Of a stretch of 64,000 bases of DNA, positions 10,670-22,639 are shown one piece after another (position 1 is the stretch's first letter; the number at the start of each line of letters is the position of its first letter). The translations under genes and the position numbers were made by a program. The notes beneath the pieces are model-generated. The model worked only from the letters and a program-made list of their open reading frames with translations, ran no database searches and was not told the origin of the DNA. Origin of the DNA: Anisodus tanguticus (lineage: Eukaryota > Streptophyta > Magnoliopsida > Solanales > Solanaceae); the NCBI GenBank assembly GCA_034509755.1, contig CM067547.1, positions 49,130,859-49,194,858 of the forward strand, in the 5' to 3' direction.

Positions 10670-12130
10670 TCAAACATGATAGCATTGTCAACTTTGCAGT
10701 CTTTACAAAGACTGTTGTCAACCTTCCTAAGGAGCAAAAAGTCTATCTGAGTCTTAGCCACCGCACTACGAAAAGTCACCAAGTTCTTATCCTTCTTCAG
10801 GAACCTCGAATTGGCTATCACCATCCCAAAGGCTCTAGCAAACTCCAAAAGTGAGACGCCTCTCCGTTCCTGTCCCCGAGGCCAAAACCTCCATATACGT
10901 CGTCATAACCCCTCGGAAGTGACCCGATATGTCCATTGAAATCCCCTCCTACACTAACTTCTCAGTGGGCGGTATACCTCCCACCACTTCGTTCAAATCC
11001 TCCCAAAAGTGCCTCTTCTCCTCCTCGTCCAAGCCTGCCTATGGCGCGTACGCACTAATAATGTTTATGGTGGTCCCTGCAACTACCAACTTAATCGTCA
11101 TCATCCTATCATTGACCCTCCTAACCTCTACCACCTGATCCCTTAGCTCGATGTGTACCAAAATGCCTACCTCATTCCTATACTTCGACCTATCCGAGAA
11201 CCATAACTTATACCCTTCTACATCCTTTGCCTTAGGCCATGCCCATTTGGTCTCCTGGACGCATGCTATATTAATCCTTCTCTTCTTAAGAATCTTAACT
11301 AGCTCTATGGGCTTTCCCGTTGAAGTCCCAATGTTCCAAGACCCTATTCTCAGCCTAGCATCTCCCTTACCCCACTTACCCCCTAACCCTCGCCTCCGTC
11401 CCCGACCGAGAACATGACCTTATTTTACCATAATTCACCAAAGCCACTAGAGCAAAAAGAAAATACAAAAAATACTAGTCCAAGGTTAACGCCAACACAC
11501 ACGGGCACCAATACTAAAGCACAAGTTAGCAAGAATCTAGAGGTAAGTCAAGCTACTACAGACCAGAATGATAGAACAAATGGCAACAAGAATACATACA
11601 AGAATGTAAAGTCAAGATTCAATAAAACGCAACACACAAACTACGCGGATAAGAACAAATATTGAGTACAAGAAACTGGAGGTACCAACTCCAGACTGAT
11701 AGAACCTGTTCACACGCCGAAAATTATTGTTCACATGCCGGAAAATAATGTTCACTGCCTAAAATCACTGTTTGCTGCTGGAAACCATTGTTCGTTGCCG
11801 GACGTCGTCGCATATATGGTGATACATGCAAAAAATAAACGTCAGAGACTGTCGAAAAAAGCTAAATCAGAGTACTTTTACGGCAGCGATGAGCTGAGAA
11901 TCGATTAAAATGGCGGACGCCTCTGTTCATAAAAAAATTGCCTTCTTTCGGATGCGCAAATAGGTACAACAAAACTGAAAAATCCCAAATAGGTACAACA
12001 AAAACTCAGAGTAGAAACGAAACTGACCCGTTTATGTGTAACCCGAAAAGCAGGAGGGTCTCGTTTAGATTGCAGAGAAGCACTTAGTAACCGATCACTT
12101 GGATCGTTGATCTTCTAGGGGGAAGCTAGA
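10670..12130 (-). mobile_element. LINE (RTE-like) 5' portion, endonuclease only
   Basis: On the minus strand, 11345-10670 reads as the apurinic/apyrimidinic-type endonuclease of a plant LINE. Recognisable pieces are WNIGTSTGKPIELVKIL, INIACVQETKWAW, VGILVHIELRDQVVEV, INIISAYAP and, near 10770-10695, VAKTQIDFLLL followed by LCKDCKV. The frame has stops (for example after SAYAP) and shifts. The reverse-transcriptase domain that should follow at lower coordinates is absent. The 11420-12130 stretch is probably the element's 5' leader, with an uncertain limit. The endonuclease nicks target DNA to prime insertion (family knowledge). This copy is dead. Confidence 0.75.
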
Positions 12131-12257
12131 GCAAAATTTTAGAGAGAGAACTTGCTTAATAATAATAAATAGTACTATTTAAAAAATCATTCTTTTCGTA
12201 AAATTCTTCACTCCTAAGCAAAGGAAGACGCCACAAATTTTGTAGACGAGTGAAGAT

Positions 12258-12535
12258 TGTTCAATTCTAATAATCAAATATTAAAAGTGTGTTCTATCTA
12301 ACAGCTTAAGCTTTTAGATCAGATGGTCACACACTTCAATATGGTATCAGAGCAGGCCAAAGGTCCTGAGATCGAACCTCACCGCCACTCATTCTCAAAA
12401 AGAATTTTCACGTGCTTGGACCATGAAAAAAAATCAAGCCAGCACGTGAGGGGGCGTGTTGAGAATATAATCAAATATTAAAAGTGTGTTCTATCTAACA
12501 GCTTAAGCTTTTAGATCAGATGGTCACACACTTCA
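12258..12535 (+). mobile_element. TRIM (miniature LTR retrotransposon), apparently complete
   Basis: Two about 80-bp LTRs (12258-12338 and 12457-12535) share AGTGTGTTCTATCTAACAGC, TTAAGCTTTTAGATCAGATG and CACACACTTCA. The first is followed by a methionyl-tRNA primer-binding site, TGGTATCAGAGC (12342-12353). The second is preceded by a purine tract GTGAGGGGGCG. There is no coding capacity in the about 118-bp interior. It must rely on proteins of other elements (inference from the TRIM class). No clean target duplication was seen. Confidence 0.85.
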
Positions 12536-12551
12536 ATATCTAGGCGATAAG

Positions 12552-13245
12552 TCACTACAACAAATTTAGTTGTCAATGACGAACTATTTTGTCATTAAAA
12601 ATTAATATTTCATCACAAAAAAAATCTGTGACGAAAAAAAAATCGTCAAACATTCGTCTCTAAACATGAGTCGCTAAAGGTATACAAAGAGAATTTAGTA
12701 TTTCGTCGCTAAATAAATACTATTAGCTACAAAAAAAAAGGAAATTTATCCCTAACTGCATACTTTTTATGATGAACTTGATCGTCAAAAAATGTATAAA
12801 ACATTTGTGGTCGATAGTGTTTTTTTTTGTCACTAAAAAGGCAATTAATGCCGATAAAAAACCTTGTCACTAACTTTTATTTTAATCTGTGACGATCACA
12901 ATAGTCTTTAAAGTTACGTATTTAATAGCTGAAAAAATGTAATTTCGTCACTAAAAACTGTTTTTATATACAAAAAAATATTTCGTCGTTAATAATATAA
13001 ATTGGTGACGAAAACAATCTTGTAGTTGAACATTATCATGTCGTCACGAAAAAAATTGCTTCTACCAATAAAACAAAATTGTCACTATAAATTGTGATTA
13101 TTAGTGACAATTATAATTGTCACCAAATACAAAGTCAATTCGTAGTCAATAAAGTGAATTTAGGAAAAAATGTTGTCACCAAATATAAGCATTTACAACA
13201 AACTAATTCATCGGTGATGAAAATGTGATTCTCATAAATATTGTC
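12552..13245. mobile_element. CACTA-like transposon terminus
   Basis: Begins CACTACAACAAATTTAG, the CACTA-type end. It carries many direct and inverted subterminal copies of a TTCGTCRCTAA/TGACGAAA motif, as in En/Spm subterminal regions. The opposite CACTA terminus is not found, so it is probably truncated near 13245. No transposase signature was seen. Confidence 0.55.
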
Positions 13246-13488
13246 ATTATTTTAAAAATTAACCCCTTAAGGATTAAAAGATTATAATCCATTGCATAAA
13301 TTAATTAAGCCAACTAAGCAAGTACGAATTTTTATTCTTTAGCAATATACAAAATGAATATAACATAATAAAACGTGCAAGGCAATAGATTTTTCATTAA
13401 GAATGATTAGAATTGTATTGAGATAATATCTCATTACAAATTTCTTAAATTAAAAAAAATCTATTCAACATGAAAGTGTAATTACAAT

Positions 13489-14662
13489 TAGGGGTGACAG
13501 ATGGCCGCTTGGGCTAAAGTTGGGCGGGTCAAGATGAGCTGAATCAATAGATGGACCAATGTCCGACCCCGCCCAAAACTTAATTGGGCTAAGATGGGCG
13601 GGTCAAGATGAGCTAAATGATGAGTCATAACCCAACTTGCCCAACTTGACCCATTACTTTTACAAATTTCAAACCTACATTCTATGATGTTTCATTTTGT
13701 ATGATTTTTGATTCACATATTTTTATTTTTAAAATAAGAATAGTATTTTTAAGAATTTTCTCATTTTTATAAAAGCAAAATAAATATATAAAATAGTGGG
13801 TGGGAGGGCAGGGGGTGGTGGGGTGAGAAAAATTTCTCATTTTTTGTAAGAATTTTATATAAGTAAAATAAATATATAAAGTAAAAACTTCGGGAGTGGT
13901 GGGGTGGGCGAGGGTGTTGGGGTAAGCAAAATTTTCTCATTTTTTTAAAATTTTGATTAAAATAAATATATAAAATAAAAAATTTAGAGGTGGGTGGGAG
14001 GGCGGGGCTGGGGGGAGGGGGAGGGGTGATGGGGTAAGAAAAATTTCTCATTTTTTATAAAAAAATTATATAAGTAAAATAAATATATAAATTAAAAATT
14101 TCGGGTGGTGTGTGGGAGGGCATGGTGCGTGGGGGGGGGAGGGATTGGGTGGTGGGGTAAGAAATTTTTTCCATTTTTTATATAAGTAAATTAACTATAT
14201 AAAGTTAAAAATTCAGAGGGGGTGGGTAGGGCAAGGGGTAAGGGGGAGGGGGGGGGGGGGAGAAAAAAAGTCATATTTTCAATAATTTTCTTATTAAAAT
14301 CTTAATCTAGAGTGGTTCAGTGCTGGGTGGGTGTGAGGGTGGGGGTAGGGTGGATGGATAGTATGGTGGGTGGTTGGGGTGTGTTGGTGTATTTTTATTG
14401 TTTTGAAATAATAAAGGAAATTTTTAAATAATTATTTATAAATAAAAATCTTAATCTAGAGTGGAGCTCTAATGGTTAAGATTGAGTATTTTCGTGGGTC
14501 AAGTTTGAGCATCATCATGAGTTCATTTGAGCTGTTGATTTATGATGAGTCAACTTGGGCTAACCCAAACCAACACATCAAAAAAATCACTCTTGCCAAA
14601 CCCATCAAACCTTGGACGGGTTAGACGGGTCATTTGGGTTTGAGCTACTTTTGCCACCCCTA
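13489..14662. mobile_element. Non-autonomous hAT element
   Basis: Terminal inverted repeats TAGGGGTGACA (left) and TGCCACCCCTA (right). They are flanked by 8-bp near-identical target duplications, ATTACAAT (13481-13488) and ATTACTAT (14663-14670). Both subterminal regions are rich in GGGCGGGTCA-like words. The interior holds a G-rich minisatellite and no transposase. An 8-bp duplication and this terminus fit the hAT superfamily. Confidence 0.8.
13740..14290. repeat. G-rich minisatellite inside the hAT element
   Basis: About five degenerate units of about 110-130 bp. Each combines AATTTCTCATTTTT, TAAGTAAAATAAATATATAA and a tract of the GGTGGGTGGGAGGGC kind. The densest part reaches 12 or more consecutive G near 14248-14262. 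The minus-strand proline-rich frame at 13767-14051 is a translation of the repeat. G-quadruplex potential is obvious by eye. Confidence 0.75.
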
Positions 14663-14670
14663 ATTACTAT

Positions 14671-15233
14671 ACATGAATATTGATAAATTAAAAAGACAAA
14701 TATGTTGCTTGCACATATGCTCATGTAGTAATTTAGTAATTTTACTCATGAATTAGTTTCCACCTTTATGTACCTGTGTGAAACAAAAAGAAATATATAA
14801 TCTAAGTGCATTTTTTAGTATCATGATCTAAATAAAATAATTTCAAACTTTAATCACGAAATTATTCTACACTTTTGTATCCATTTGTACATACTGCACA
14901 AGAAAAAAAAGTTTACCTTATTTTTTTTTTTTAACCATTCAAAAAGTAAAAGAGAGTTTTTTTACTTTATTTACTCTGAAACATAACGAAAATAGGAAGT
15001 ATCATAGAGAGGTTTGCTTTTAAGGTTAAGATTGGAGGTTATATTACGTGGAAGAGATAAGAAGTGGAGATATGGGGGAGTTGTTAGAGACGGCACTATG
15101 TTTAAAAGAGGGATTTGGAAAAAGAAAAAAAGAGGGAAACTTTGCGTCTAATATTTCGTCCAAATCTGAAAAAGAGTAAAAATTCAAAAAGATGTAGAGA
15201 AAATAATGTATTTATTATGAAATACATATTCTT
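14671..15233. other. A+T-rich intergenic DNA
   Basis: No gene or recognisable element. Confidence 0.45.
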
Positions 15234-15474
15234 TGTATGGATGTTCATATCCATTCACGTGTATGTTACATGTACCTATTAATTTGAGCACTTAATATTT
15301 ATAACGTTCATTGGGTGGTTTCATCCTATAAATTAAGATTTTTATTCACCTTTTGAAGTAACATACACTTGAAATAAGAAAAAAGTCTCATCCTCCTCTC
15401 TACTTCTTTGTCTACATCTCTTGTCTTATATTGCTATTGCTATCATTTTATAACACGTTATCAGCACGAGACTC
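15234..15474 (+). mobile_element. Copia LTR remnant with primer-binding site
   Basis: Starts TGTATGGATGTTCATATCC and ends CATTTTATAACA at 15455. It is followed by CGTTATCAGCACGAGACTCT, matching the GTTATCAGCACGAGACTC found beside the LTR of the 22-27 kb Copia (minus strand, about 27156-27138). The roughly 220-bp length also fits that family. No gag or pol follows, so this is a 5' LTR left by deletion of the rest. Confidence 0.7.
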
Positions 15475-16735
15475 TACCGTTCACAAACTAATGATAATTT
15501 TCAATTTTTATTTCATTACAAAATGGTTACAATTGATTAATCCCTTAACTATGTGCAATACTTATTATATAAGTTTGGTTTCTTAAAGATCTATGAAAAA
15601 TTTCCACACAAATAGAAAATGAAGAATTAAATAATGTTTGAGGTTAATGGATGAACCGTCCATACCATCAATATGTTGCAAATAGACAAACAATTAAGAC
15701 ATTATTATCCTTGGATATTGTTCAATCAAAACAAGAAACAATTAGTCATCTTAATTAGTATTACTTTTTTTAATTTAAAATTAATTATTATATTTTTTTA
15801 ATAATGAAAAATTATTGAACTAATTAAGATCAGATTTACAGTTTAATGATTGCAATTTCAAACAGTCCTCACTGCTCCATTATGTACATGGATCTAATTG
15901 CGGCAAAGAGGTTCTCCTTTACTAAAATTTCCCTTTTTCTCCCTTATTCACCGTTACACTCCCACTCATAAGTAAATTCAGGATTTGAAAATTTTAGAGG
16001 TATATAACAATCTTAACTTAATACTATAGTTATAATTGAATTGACAAGCAAATATTTATATATATACAAAATATGGACATATTACTAGATTCACATAAAC
16101 CTATGATCACACTTCTAGATCCACCATTGCTCTCATTAGGGTAACGAAATTTATCCATGAAATACATTTAATTGCACGATTTTCTCTTCAAATGGGCTCA
16201 TCTTTAACTTTTGTCCATCAAATGAAACTTACTCATGCCCCAATAAACATAAATTACATTTTAGGGCAAAAACTAAAGACCAAACACAAAATAGGGCAAA
16301 GTGCAAATGACCCATGAAAATATGACCTAGGGTGGGTCATTGACCTCCCCATTTATGGCTCAGTCCATTTTGACCTGTTAATTCAGGTCATCTAAAATTG
16401 AGCTGATATGTGTTGCCCAAATTTACCCATAAGAAATATAGTTAAAATATTTTAAAAAGACATATTTTGGGTTGATATGCTATATATAGTCATAACAAAG
16501 AGATAAAAGATATTTAGAATTTGTAAAAGATCAAATAAAAAAATAAAAACTTAATAAAAATTGGACCGTTAACTTATGACCCACTTTTTTGCCCTTTTTA
16601 ACCCAATTCATTTCAACCTAAGTAAATTGACCCACTCATTTATTAACATAACCTATTTGATGTGGTCAAATTCAACCCAAATTGCTCATTTAACGTCCCT
16701 AATTGCAATTATACTCAATAAAAGAAATTCATGTT
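15475..16735. other. Intergenic DNA with short TIR repeats
   Basis: Around 16174-16312 the left end GCACGATTTTCTCTTCAA through CATCTTTAACTTTTG mirrors the right end AAAACTAAAGACCAAA through AGGGCAAAGTGC. This resembles a small relative of the Mutator-like element at 42440. About 16315-16710 is rich in TGACCC/GGGTCA words, as in hAT-type MITEs. No gene is recognised. Confidence 0.45.
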
Positions 16736-17465
16736 CTTTTTTGGTTCATGAAAATTTGCAATATGGATAACAGTTTGATCATGTGACCAAACAGAAAACA
16801 TTATCAAGAAATATTAATTCTTGATTTTACAACAAATGGGCAATCCTTCTCAAGAAGATCAAATAAAGAAATTAACCACAGAACTGATCCAATAAAAACC
16901 ATTTTTTCATGAGTAATTAATTAATTTCATGGACACTTTGGTCCTCCTCTCTTTGTCTTCCAACTGTTGTAGCATGAACAACACTCTTTATGTCCAACAG
17001 TTCCTGGTGGAACACATTGGCACCACTCACAACAATGTTTGCAATAAAACAAACAAGGTTTTTTGTGTGATGTAGCTGAGCATCGCTTAATGCACGCCTC
17101 TCCACATCCTGAAAAACACAAAAAAAAAAAGAAGTAAAAATTGTATATATTTACGGCAACAATAATAACATATTCAGTGTAATTCTATAAATGAGCTCTG
17201 GAGATGATAAATGTACATACCTTATCTCTACATTTTTAAGGTAGAGAGATTGTATCCGATAGATTCTCAAGTCAAAAGAAATTTAATTGAAAATTGTACA
17301 CATTTCTTTAGGGGAAAGGGTTAGATTTACCCTTGTACTTTCAAGAACAGTTTAAGATTTAAAAACCAATTTTTTTTTTTTTTGAGTGTTTGTTTTTTCA
17401 AGTTTGGGTTTAAATCTGAGGTGGGTAGGATTTGAAGTTAAAGATTTCGGGTTGGAGCTACTAAG

Positions 17466-18659
17466 TGTTGGGACTCTTGTCTCTACGGTCACTATTGTAC
17501 TTTATAAAGCAGTACGGAAGTATATTACTATTACAAGTATTCGAAAGGATAAACAAAGATTCAATAATTCAACTAGAAATCTGAAATTACAATTGTAGAA
17601 CGAGAAAAAATTGAAACTGTTTTGTTATTGCTGAGTCGAGTGTGGCACTCTGTCCTTAAGACAATATTGCCCCGTATGTATCCTTTATACGTCCTGGACA
17701 ATTTGTCTCCCAAGATAAAACAGCAATGGAACACTTGAGCAAAGGAAACTCAAGAGCTACCGTGAAGAATATTGAGTAACGAAATGATGCTTGGAAGTTG
17801 TAGGAAGAACTGTTTTTGCTTGTGTATATTTCCGTATTTTCGTGTATCATCTATGTGTCTCAACAATGGTGTAAGGGGGTGTTTATATAGGTGAGGGAGG
17901 GGACTGAAAAACTGCATCCATAACAGCCAAATAATTGCCATTATGGAGGTAGTAAAGTCACCAACATAAATGGTGAAAGACCAACGGATTGGCCATTATA
18001 GGAGGAGTAATTCAGCCAAAATAAATGGCTGAATTGAGTGCTTGGCGTTTCTGTTCTGTTCTGCCCAATTCTGACTTTATGAAAACTTCAGGGACCAAAC
18101 TGTACATCTTGAAACTTTAGGGACCAAACTGTACATCTGAAATAATTCTGGTCCAAACTGTACATCTGAAACTTCTGGGATCAAACTGTACTTCTGACAA
18201 AGTTTCTTGATCCAAAAAGATAATATCAGAAGGCCCGTGGCCCGAGAACCCGGAACCCAGAACTCGGAACCGGACCGGACGGGCGGAGGCGGCGCGCGTG
18301 GTCTTTCCTTGAACCGAAGCACATCTATGTCCTCCTCCTTTAAACACATGGGATACCCCTTGGGGTCCCAAACCCCAAACCAATTTTGAGTCTTATATAC
18401 ACAACAATTCTTTCTTCCTCTACTGATGAGGGAGAATTGAACACAATACCACACTTTCCATGCTTCAAACACCTTACTTCATGGACCAATATCTCTTTCA
18501 TTTCTCAATGAAATTTGACGATTCTTGGCCCTACGGTTATCTACGTACTTAGTAGATCATGCATTTGTGAAGAACCGGATTCTCCAACATACGTAACACT
18601 AGTATTTAAGCCGTTAAAGTTGGTCGGTTGCAACTCCCGCCAAAGGCTAATTTCCAACA
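17466..18659 (-). mobile_element. Solo LTR in the GASA copy 2 intron
   Basis: A 1194-bp LTR with TGTTGGGA and CCAACA termini, flanked by the perfect 5-bp target duplication CTAAG (17461-17465 and 18660-18664). It matches the LTRs of the Copia at 34381-40922 along its length. No internal sequence remains, as expected after recombination between two LTRs. Many CG dinucleotides of the 34-41 kb copy appear here as TG or CA (for example CTGTAC for CCGTAC), consistent with an older, deaminated insertion. It interrupts a fold-back MITE. Confidence 0.93.
18080..18200. repeat. 27-bp LTR minisatellite
   Basis: About four units of the type GGACCAAACTGTACATCTGA plus a short tail. The same array exists with different copy numbers in the LTRs at 34381 and 39623, so it is a variable part of this LTR family. 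Confidence 0.7.
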
Positions 18660-19349
18660 CTAAGTTAGAACTTGGATGAGACATTTTGTAAAACTTCATT
18701 TTTGGGGTGAAGACTAAATGGAGGGATGAGGTATTAGGGGAGGGGGGAGGTAGCATGTCACGTGACATCCATCTAGCTCAAATGCTATGCCATGTGGGTG
18801 TTATTGTCCATGGTGGAAGGGGTTAATGGGCGAAAGCGCATTTTTAACAATTTTGTTGACGGCATGGGTACTTTTGTCCGCAAAATTTTACAGAGGTTAA
18901 ACATAACACACTTTTGAAAGTAAAGGGATAAATCAGACCATTTTCCTTTCTTTTACTGCAAATAGCATGCAATCCAAGTGTATTTAATAAAACCGTATCA
19001 AATATAAGTGAAGATTGACCAACTAATAAATGAGTGAACCTTGTTCATCTTATATAGCATGATTGAACCATGTAGCGCGAAGACATATCGAACCAAGTGA
19101 TATCCTTGCCGTTTTGTCGAGAAATTTAATTACAAAATATAGATCTATACTACTTGAAAATAACACAAATAAACATCAATTTGGGGATATAGATTTGTGA
19201 GTCGAGAGTCTCTTAGAAGTTAAGAACTATTTTTCGAACAGTTTCAACATCATCGTTTTAAAGCCATGATGAGGAAAGCCAAAAAAATGTGAAGAAGCCT
19301 CATCATGTATAAATTTTATTTCTGATTGCAATGAATCCCTTAATAGTAT

Positions 19350-19368
19350 GAATATATATATATAGGAA
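19350..19368 (-). promoter_or_regulatory. TATA region of GASA copy 2
   Basis: On the minus strand CTATATATATATATT lies about 50 bp upstream of the ATG. The following CTATTAAGGGATTCATTGCA is matched in copy 3, so these two copies inherited one promoter. Confidence 0.5.
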
Positions 19369-19491
19369 TTATTAATTATAATCATAATGGAGTATTAAAT
19401 TTGTAATTTATATTGTAGATTATGCTGCTAATGAGCATTTACTTTAGACTTTTCTAATTAAGGGCATATTTATAGACATTAATAATACAAT

Positions 19492-20282
19492 CAGACCTCT
19501 CTACAACGGTTAAGTTTTTTTGTAACCGATTTTTCATGTTATATTTTACTTCTCTATGACTGCATTTTACCTATAACAGCAACAACCAACTTTATAACAA
19601 TACGCTCTTTGTAAAATTACCCCATGTATAACAACTATCTTATTTTTTTGATAATATAATAATTAAACATCTTTATAAAAATAGAATATCTATGATTACC
19701 AATAATAAATATAGAGATTTTGACCAAATATTTAATTTCATATTCTAATATACTATAATTATGACAAAATATTACATATGAATACATATTGCAATCTAAA
19801 AATATCATTGTCTTCTATTTTATTTAGAAATATTATTAAAAATAAAAAACAATGTTAATAAGGAGTACGGATTCTATTCCTTAAAGCAAGCAAAGAGACA
19901 AATATTTGATTTCTTCTAATCTTTTTTAAACAAGCTACAATTATAAATTTTCTATCAATCTTGAAACAATTTAATTTTCAAGTATATTTAAAATATGTGC
20001 CTTAGAGCTTAAAACTTTACACATTTAGTTATGCATGTATTGAATCTGTATTAACTTTTTTTAATGTTTAGTTAGTGAAGTATGCATATCTTTGAGATTT
20101 AAAATTTAAGTAATTTTGTTATTTTTATAACATCAAAAAATAAAAAAAATAGATTTTATGCATCTTTTTTGTCTATAACAACCAATTATTATTTAAATGT
20201 TAAAGGTCGTTATAGGTGTATAACAACCGTTCTCTATAATGATAAAAAAAATTCAAAACCAACGATGTTACAAAGAGGTTTG
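19492..20282. mobile_element. TIR element of about 0.8 kb, non-coding
   Basis: Left end CAGACCTCTCTACAACGG, right end CGATGTTACAAAGAGGTTTG. These are imperfect inverted repeats that extend into CTATAAC-rich subterminal DNA. AAT flanks both sides (19489-19491 and 20283-20285), which would fit a 3-bp target duplication. No transposase signature; superfamily uncertain. Confidence 0.6.
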
Positions 20283-20285
20283 AAT

Positions 20286-22024
20286 GTAGTTATCTTACAT
20301 GCTATGAATGCACTCCACGCCAGGTCGTTCGGCTAAAATCTGCATTTATTAAATTAAATGACTCGTATTAGGATAATCCTTTTTAAAATCTACCTTAAAT
20401 GCTTCATTCTCTTATTCAACAATGTGAATTTTTTTAATTTCAATTAGGCTAAAAGGCTAAAACATGTCACTAAATTTTATGAAATGAACCAATGATATCA
20501 TTCGTCAATAGTTGGTCTCAAATATGTTCTTGTCGTCACAAATTTAAACCATATCTGCCCTTCTACACTAACAGAAGTCACAAAAATACAATTAACCTCT
20601 AATTATGGTTTTTAATAACAGTCACATGGCATAATATAAATCCTAATATAAATGCAATCCTGCTCCAAATCACATTAAACTCCAAAACTAGCTTCACTAG
20701 ACTATTATAAGTAAGAGTGATAAAATTAGCTCATGAAAATATGATCTGCCTAACTCACTCGAGGTTGGGCTGGTAATTGACCCGCCAATTTATTAGCCCA
20801 GTCCATCAAAACAATTGTGTTGATATGTTGCTCAAATTGACTCATGAAAAATCTTATAAAATATATTCAAGAAGATATTTTTCTTCTTTGTTATGTTATA
20901 TATAGAAATAATAAAGATTTTTTAAGTAGGTATTTAAAAAATATAAAGGAACAAAATAAATAAATTAAAAGTTAGTAAAAAAAATTTGGAGGGGGGGGGG
21001 GGGTTTATGACCTGCTTTATAGTCCATTATAGCCCAAACCACTTCAGTGCAACTAACTATTAGGCGGGTCAAATAACCAGCCTATTTATCAAGAGAAAAT
21101 GACATAGGCTATCTACTTAAGACTTTTTATTACAAAATATAACGATACTTTTCCTTATTAACAAAACATAACAAAAAATTTGCAAAATATAACGGATCTT
21201 CATTTTCATACTTTTTTTAAAAATATTTTTTTTATTTTTAATAAAATTAATCTTTTTTTTTAGTTTTTTTGCTCAAGGCTTGAAAAATTCAGTCATTCTT
21301 TTGTGTATAAAAACTGTATGAAAAACTGTATGAAATATGTATATTTGAGTGAAATTTTTAATACAGTTTTCATACACAAATTTTGAGTGAACTTTTTAAG
21401 CCTTGAGCGAGATATACACATTTCATACATTTTTCATACACAATTTTGAATGATTTTTAAGCATTAATTATTGTATGAAAGTTGTATTCAATGTTGTTGT
21501 AGTTGTATTAATTTTCCAGAAACCTAACATGAACTTTATACACAAAAAATGTGAGTGGAATGCTAAGCCTTGAGTAAAATCTACATATTTCATACCATTT
21601 TTCTACACAAATTTTTGAAAGAAATTGTTAAGCATTGAACCATATATACACATTTCGTACGGTTTTCATACACAAACTTCTGAGCGAACTTTTTAAACTT
21701 TGAGCGAGATCTACATATTTCATATTTCATACACAAAATTTTGAGCGATTTTTTAAGCCTTAAGCAAAAAAATAAAAAATATTTTTAAAAAATAAATAAC
21801 AAAGTTCATTTAAAAAAATTGAGCTAAAATTTCGTATATATTTTGTAAGAAATCTATTGCTATGATTTGTAAATTAAAAAGTTTCGTCATATTCCGTAAC
21901 TACTTTTCTTATTGTGTATGTATTCGCCTATTTAAAACTCCTAATTGTAAGTTGAATTAATAACACCAATTCAATTTGAGCTAATTTTCAGATAAAAAAC
22001 AAACCCAATAGCTTCGACATATTG
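20286..22024. other. Intergenic DNA with degenerate tandem repeats
   Basis: 20740-21060 is rich in TGACCC-type words like those in hAT MITEs, with a 12-14 G run near 20990-21003. 21290-21780 holds diverged units of about 70-100 bp built on TTCATACACAAATTTTGAGC, TAAGCCTTGAGC and GATCTACATATTTCATAC. Flanking CAAAATATAACG sequences on both sides suggest one transposable unit. No gene. Confidence 0.5.
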
Positions 22025-22029
22025 ATAAT

Positions 22030-22216
22030 TGTTATAAAATAAAGAGTATAAAGTAAATACAACATAGACAAGTATATAGAGAGAGACTGATATATTAGTC
22101 AACTTCAAACTAATATATAATTCAACAAATAAACCTCCTATTTATAGGAGAAGCTTGCTTGAAGGCCAAGCAAACTTGGTTGCCAAGTTTAATTAATGGC
22201 AATTCATACATTTACA
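22030..22216 (-). repeat. 3' LTR of the 22-27 kb Copia
   Basis: 187 bp, TGTTATAAAATA to CATTTACA on the plus strand. It pairs with 27158-27360. Confidence 0.9.
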
Positions 22217-22639
22217 ATACCCTCCCTTCGATGTCCATTAATTATATGATGTGTCTCGTTAAGATTTTATTAGAAAAAATTGTGTGAGAAAAAGTCTTAG
22301 TGAAGGAAAAAGAGTACACAAATCTAGTAATATGCTTTGAAAGCTACCTCATTAAAAACTTTGCCAAGAAAATTCAATGGGATAAAACCTTGACTAAAAA
22401 AAAGAGTATAGTGCGTATTCTACTCCCCCTGATGAAGACCATGATTCAGATGTCAGAATCTTCACATTCCAATCTTGGATACCATCTTTTCAAAAGCTAA
22501 AGTTGGTCATGATTTGGTGAACAAATCTGTAGGATTGTCATTTGAACGAATCTGTTGCACATCAATATCACAGTTCTTCTGGAGATCATACGTGAAGAAT
22601 AACTCTGGTGAAATGTGTTTCGTTCTATCTCATTTTATG

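Larger units (their letters stand above)
16927..19306 (-). pseudogene. GASA/snakin copy 2, exon 1 broken
   Basis: Exon 2 (17108-16927) is fully open after a TTTTTCAG acceptor. It encodes a complete GASA domain with CVPPG, an ECCSCY segment and a PKCP end before TGA. Exon 1 starts at 19306 with MMRLLHIFLAFLIMAL, a good signal peptide. It then runs into a stop two codons later. Alignment with copy 3 shows that the rest of exon 1, the donor and the first part of the intron are missing: after ATGGCTT the sequence jumps to intron-like DNA that rejoins copy 3 at CCCCAAATTGATGTTT. The 2.1-kb intron contains a SINE-like fragment, a fold-back MITE and a solo LTR. An alternative first exon cannot be excluded. 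Exon 2 could still be recruited by another leader. Confidence 0.8.

Noticed and set aside
10929..11665. Plus-strand frames of 69-88 residues
   Set aside because: Shadows opposite the minus-strand LINE endonuclease and its leader.
13767..14051. Proline-rich minus-strand protein
   Set aside because: Translation of the G-rich minisatellite in the hAT element.
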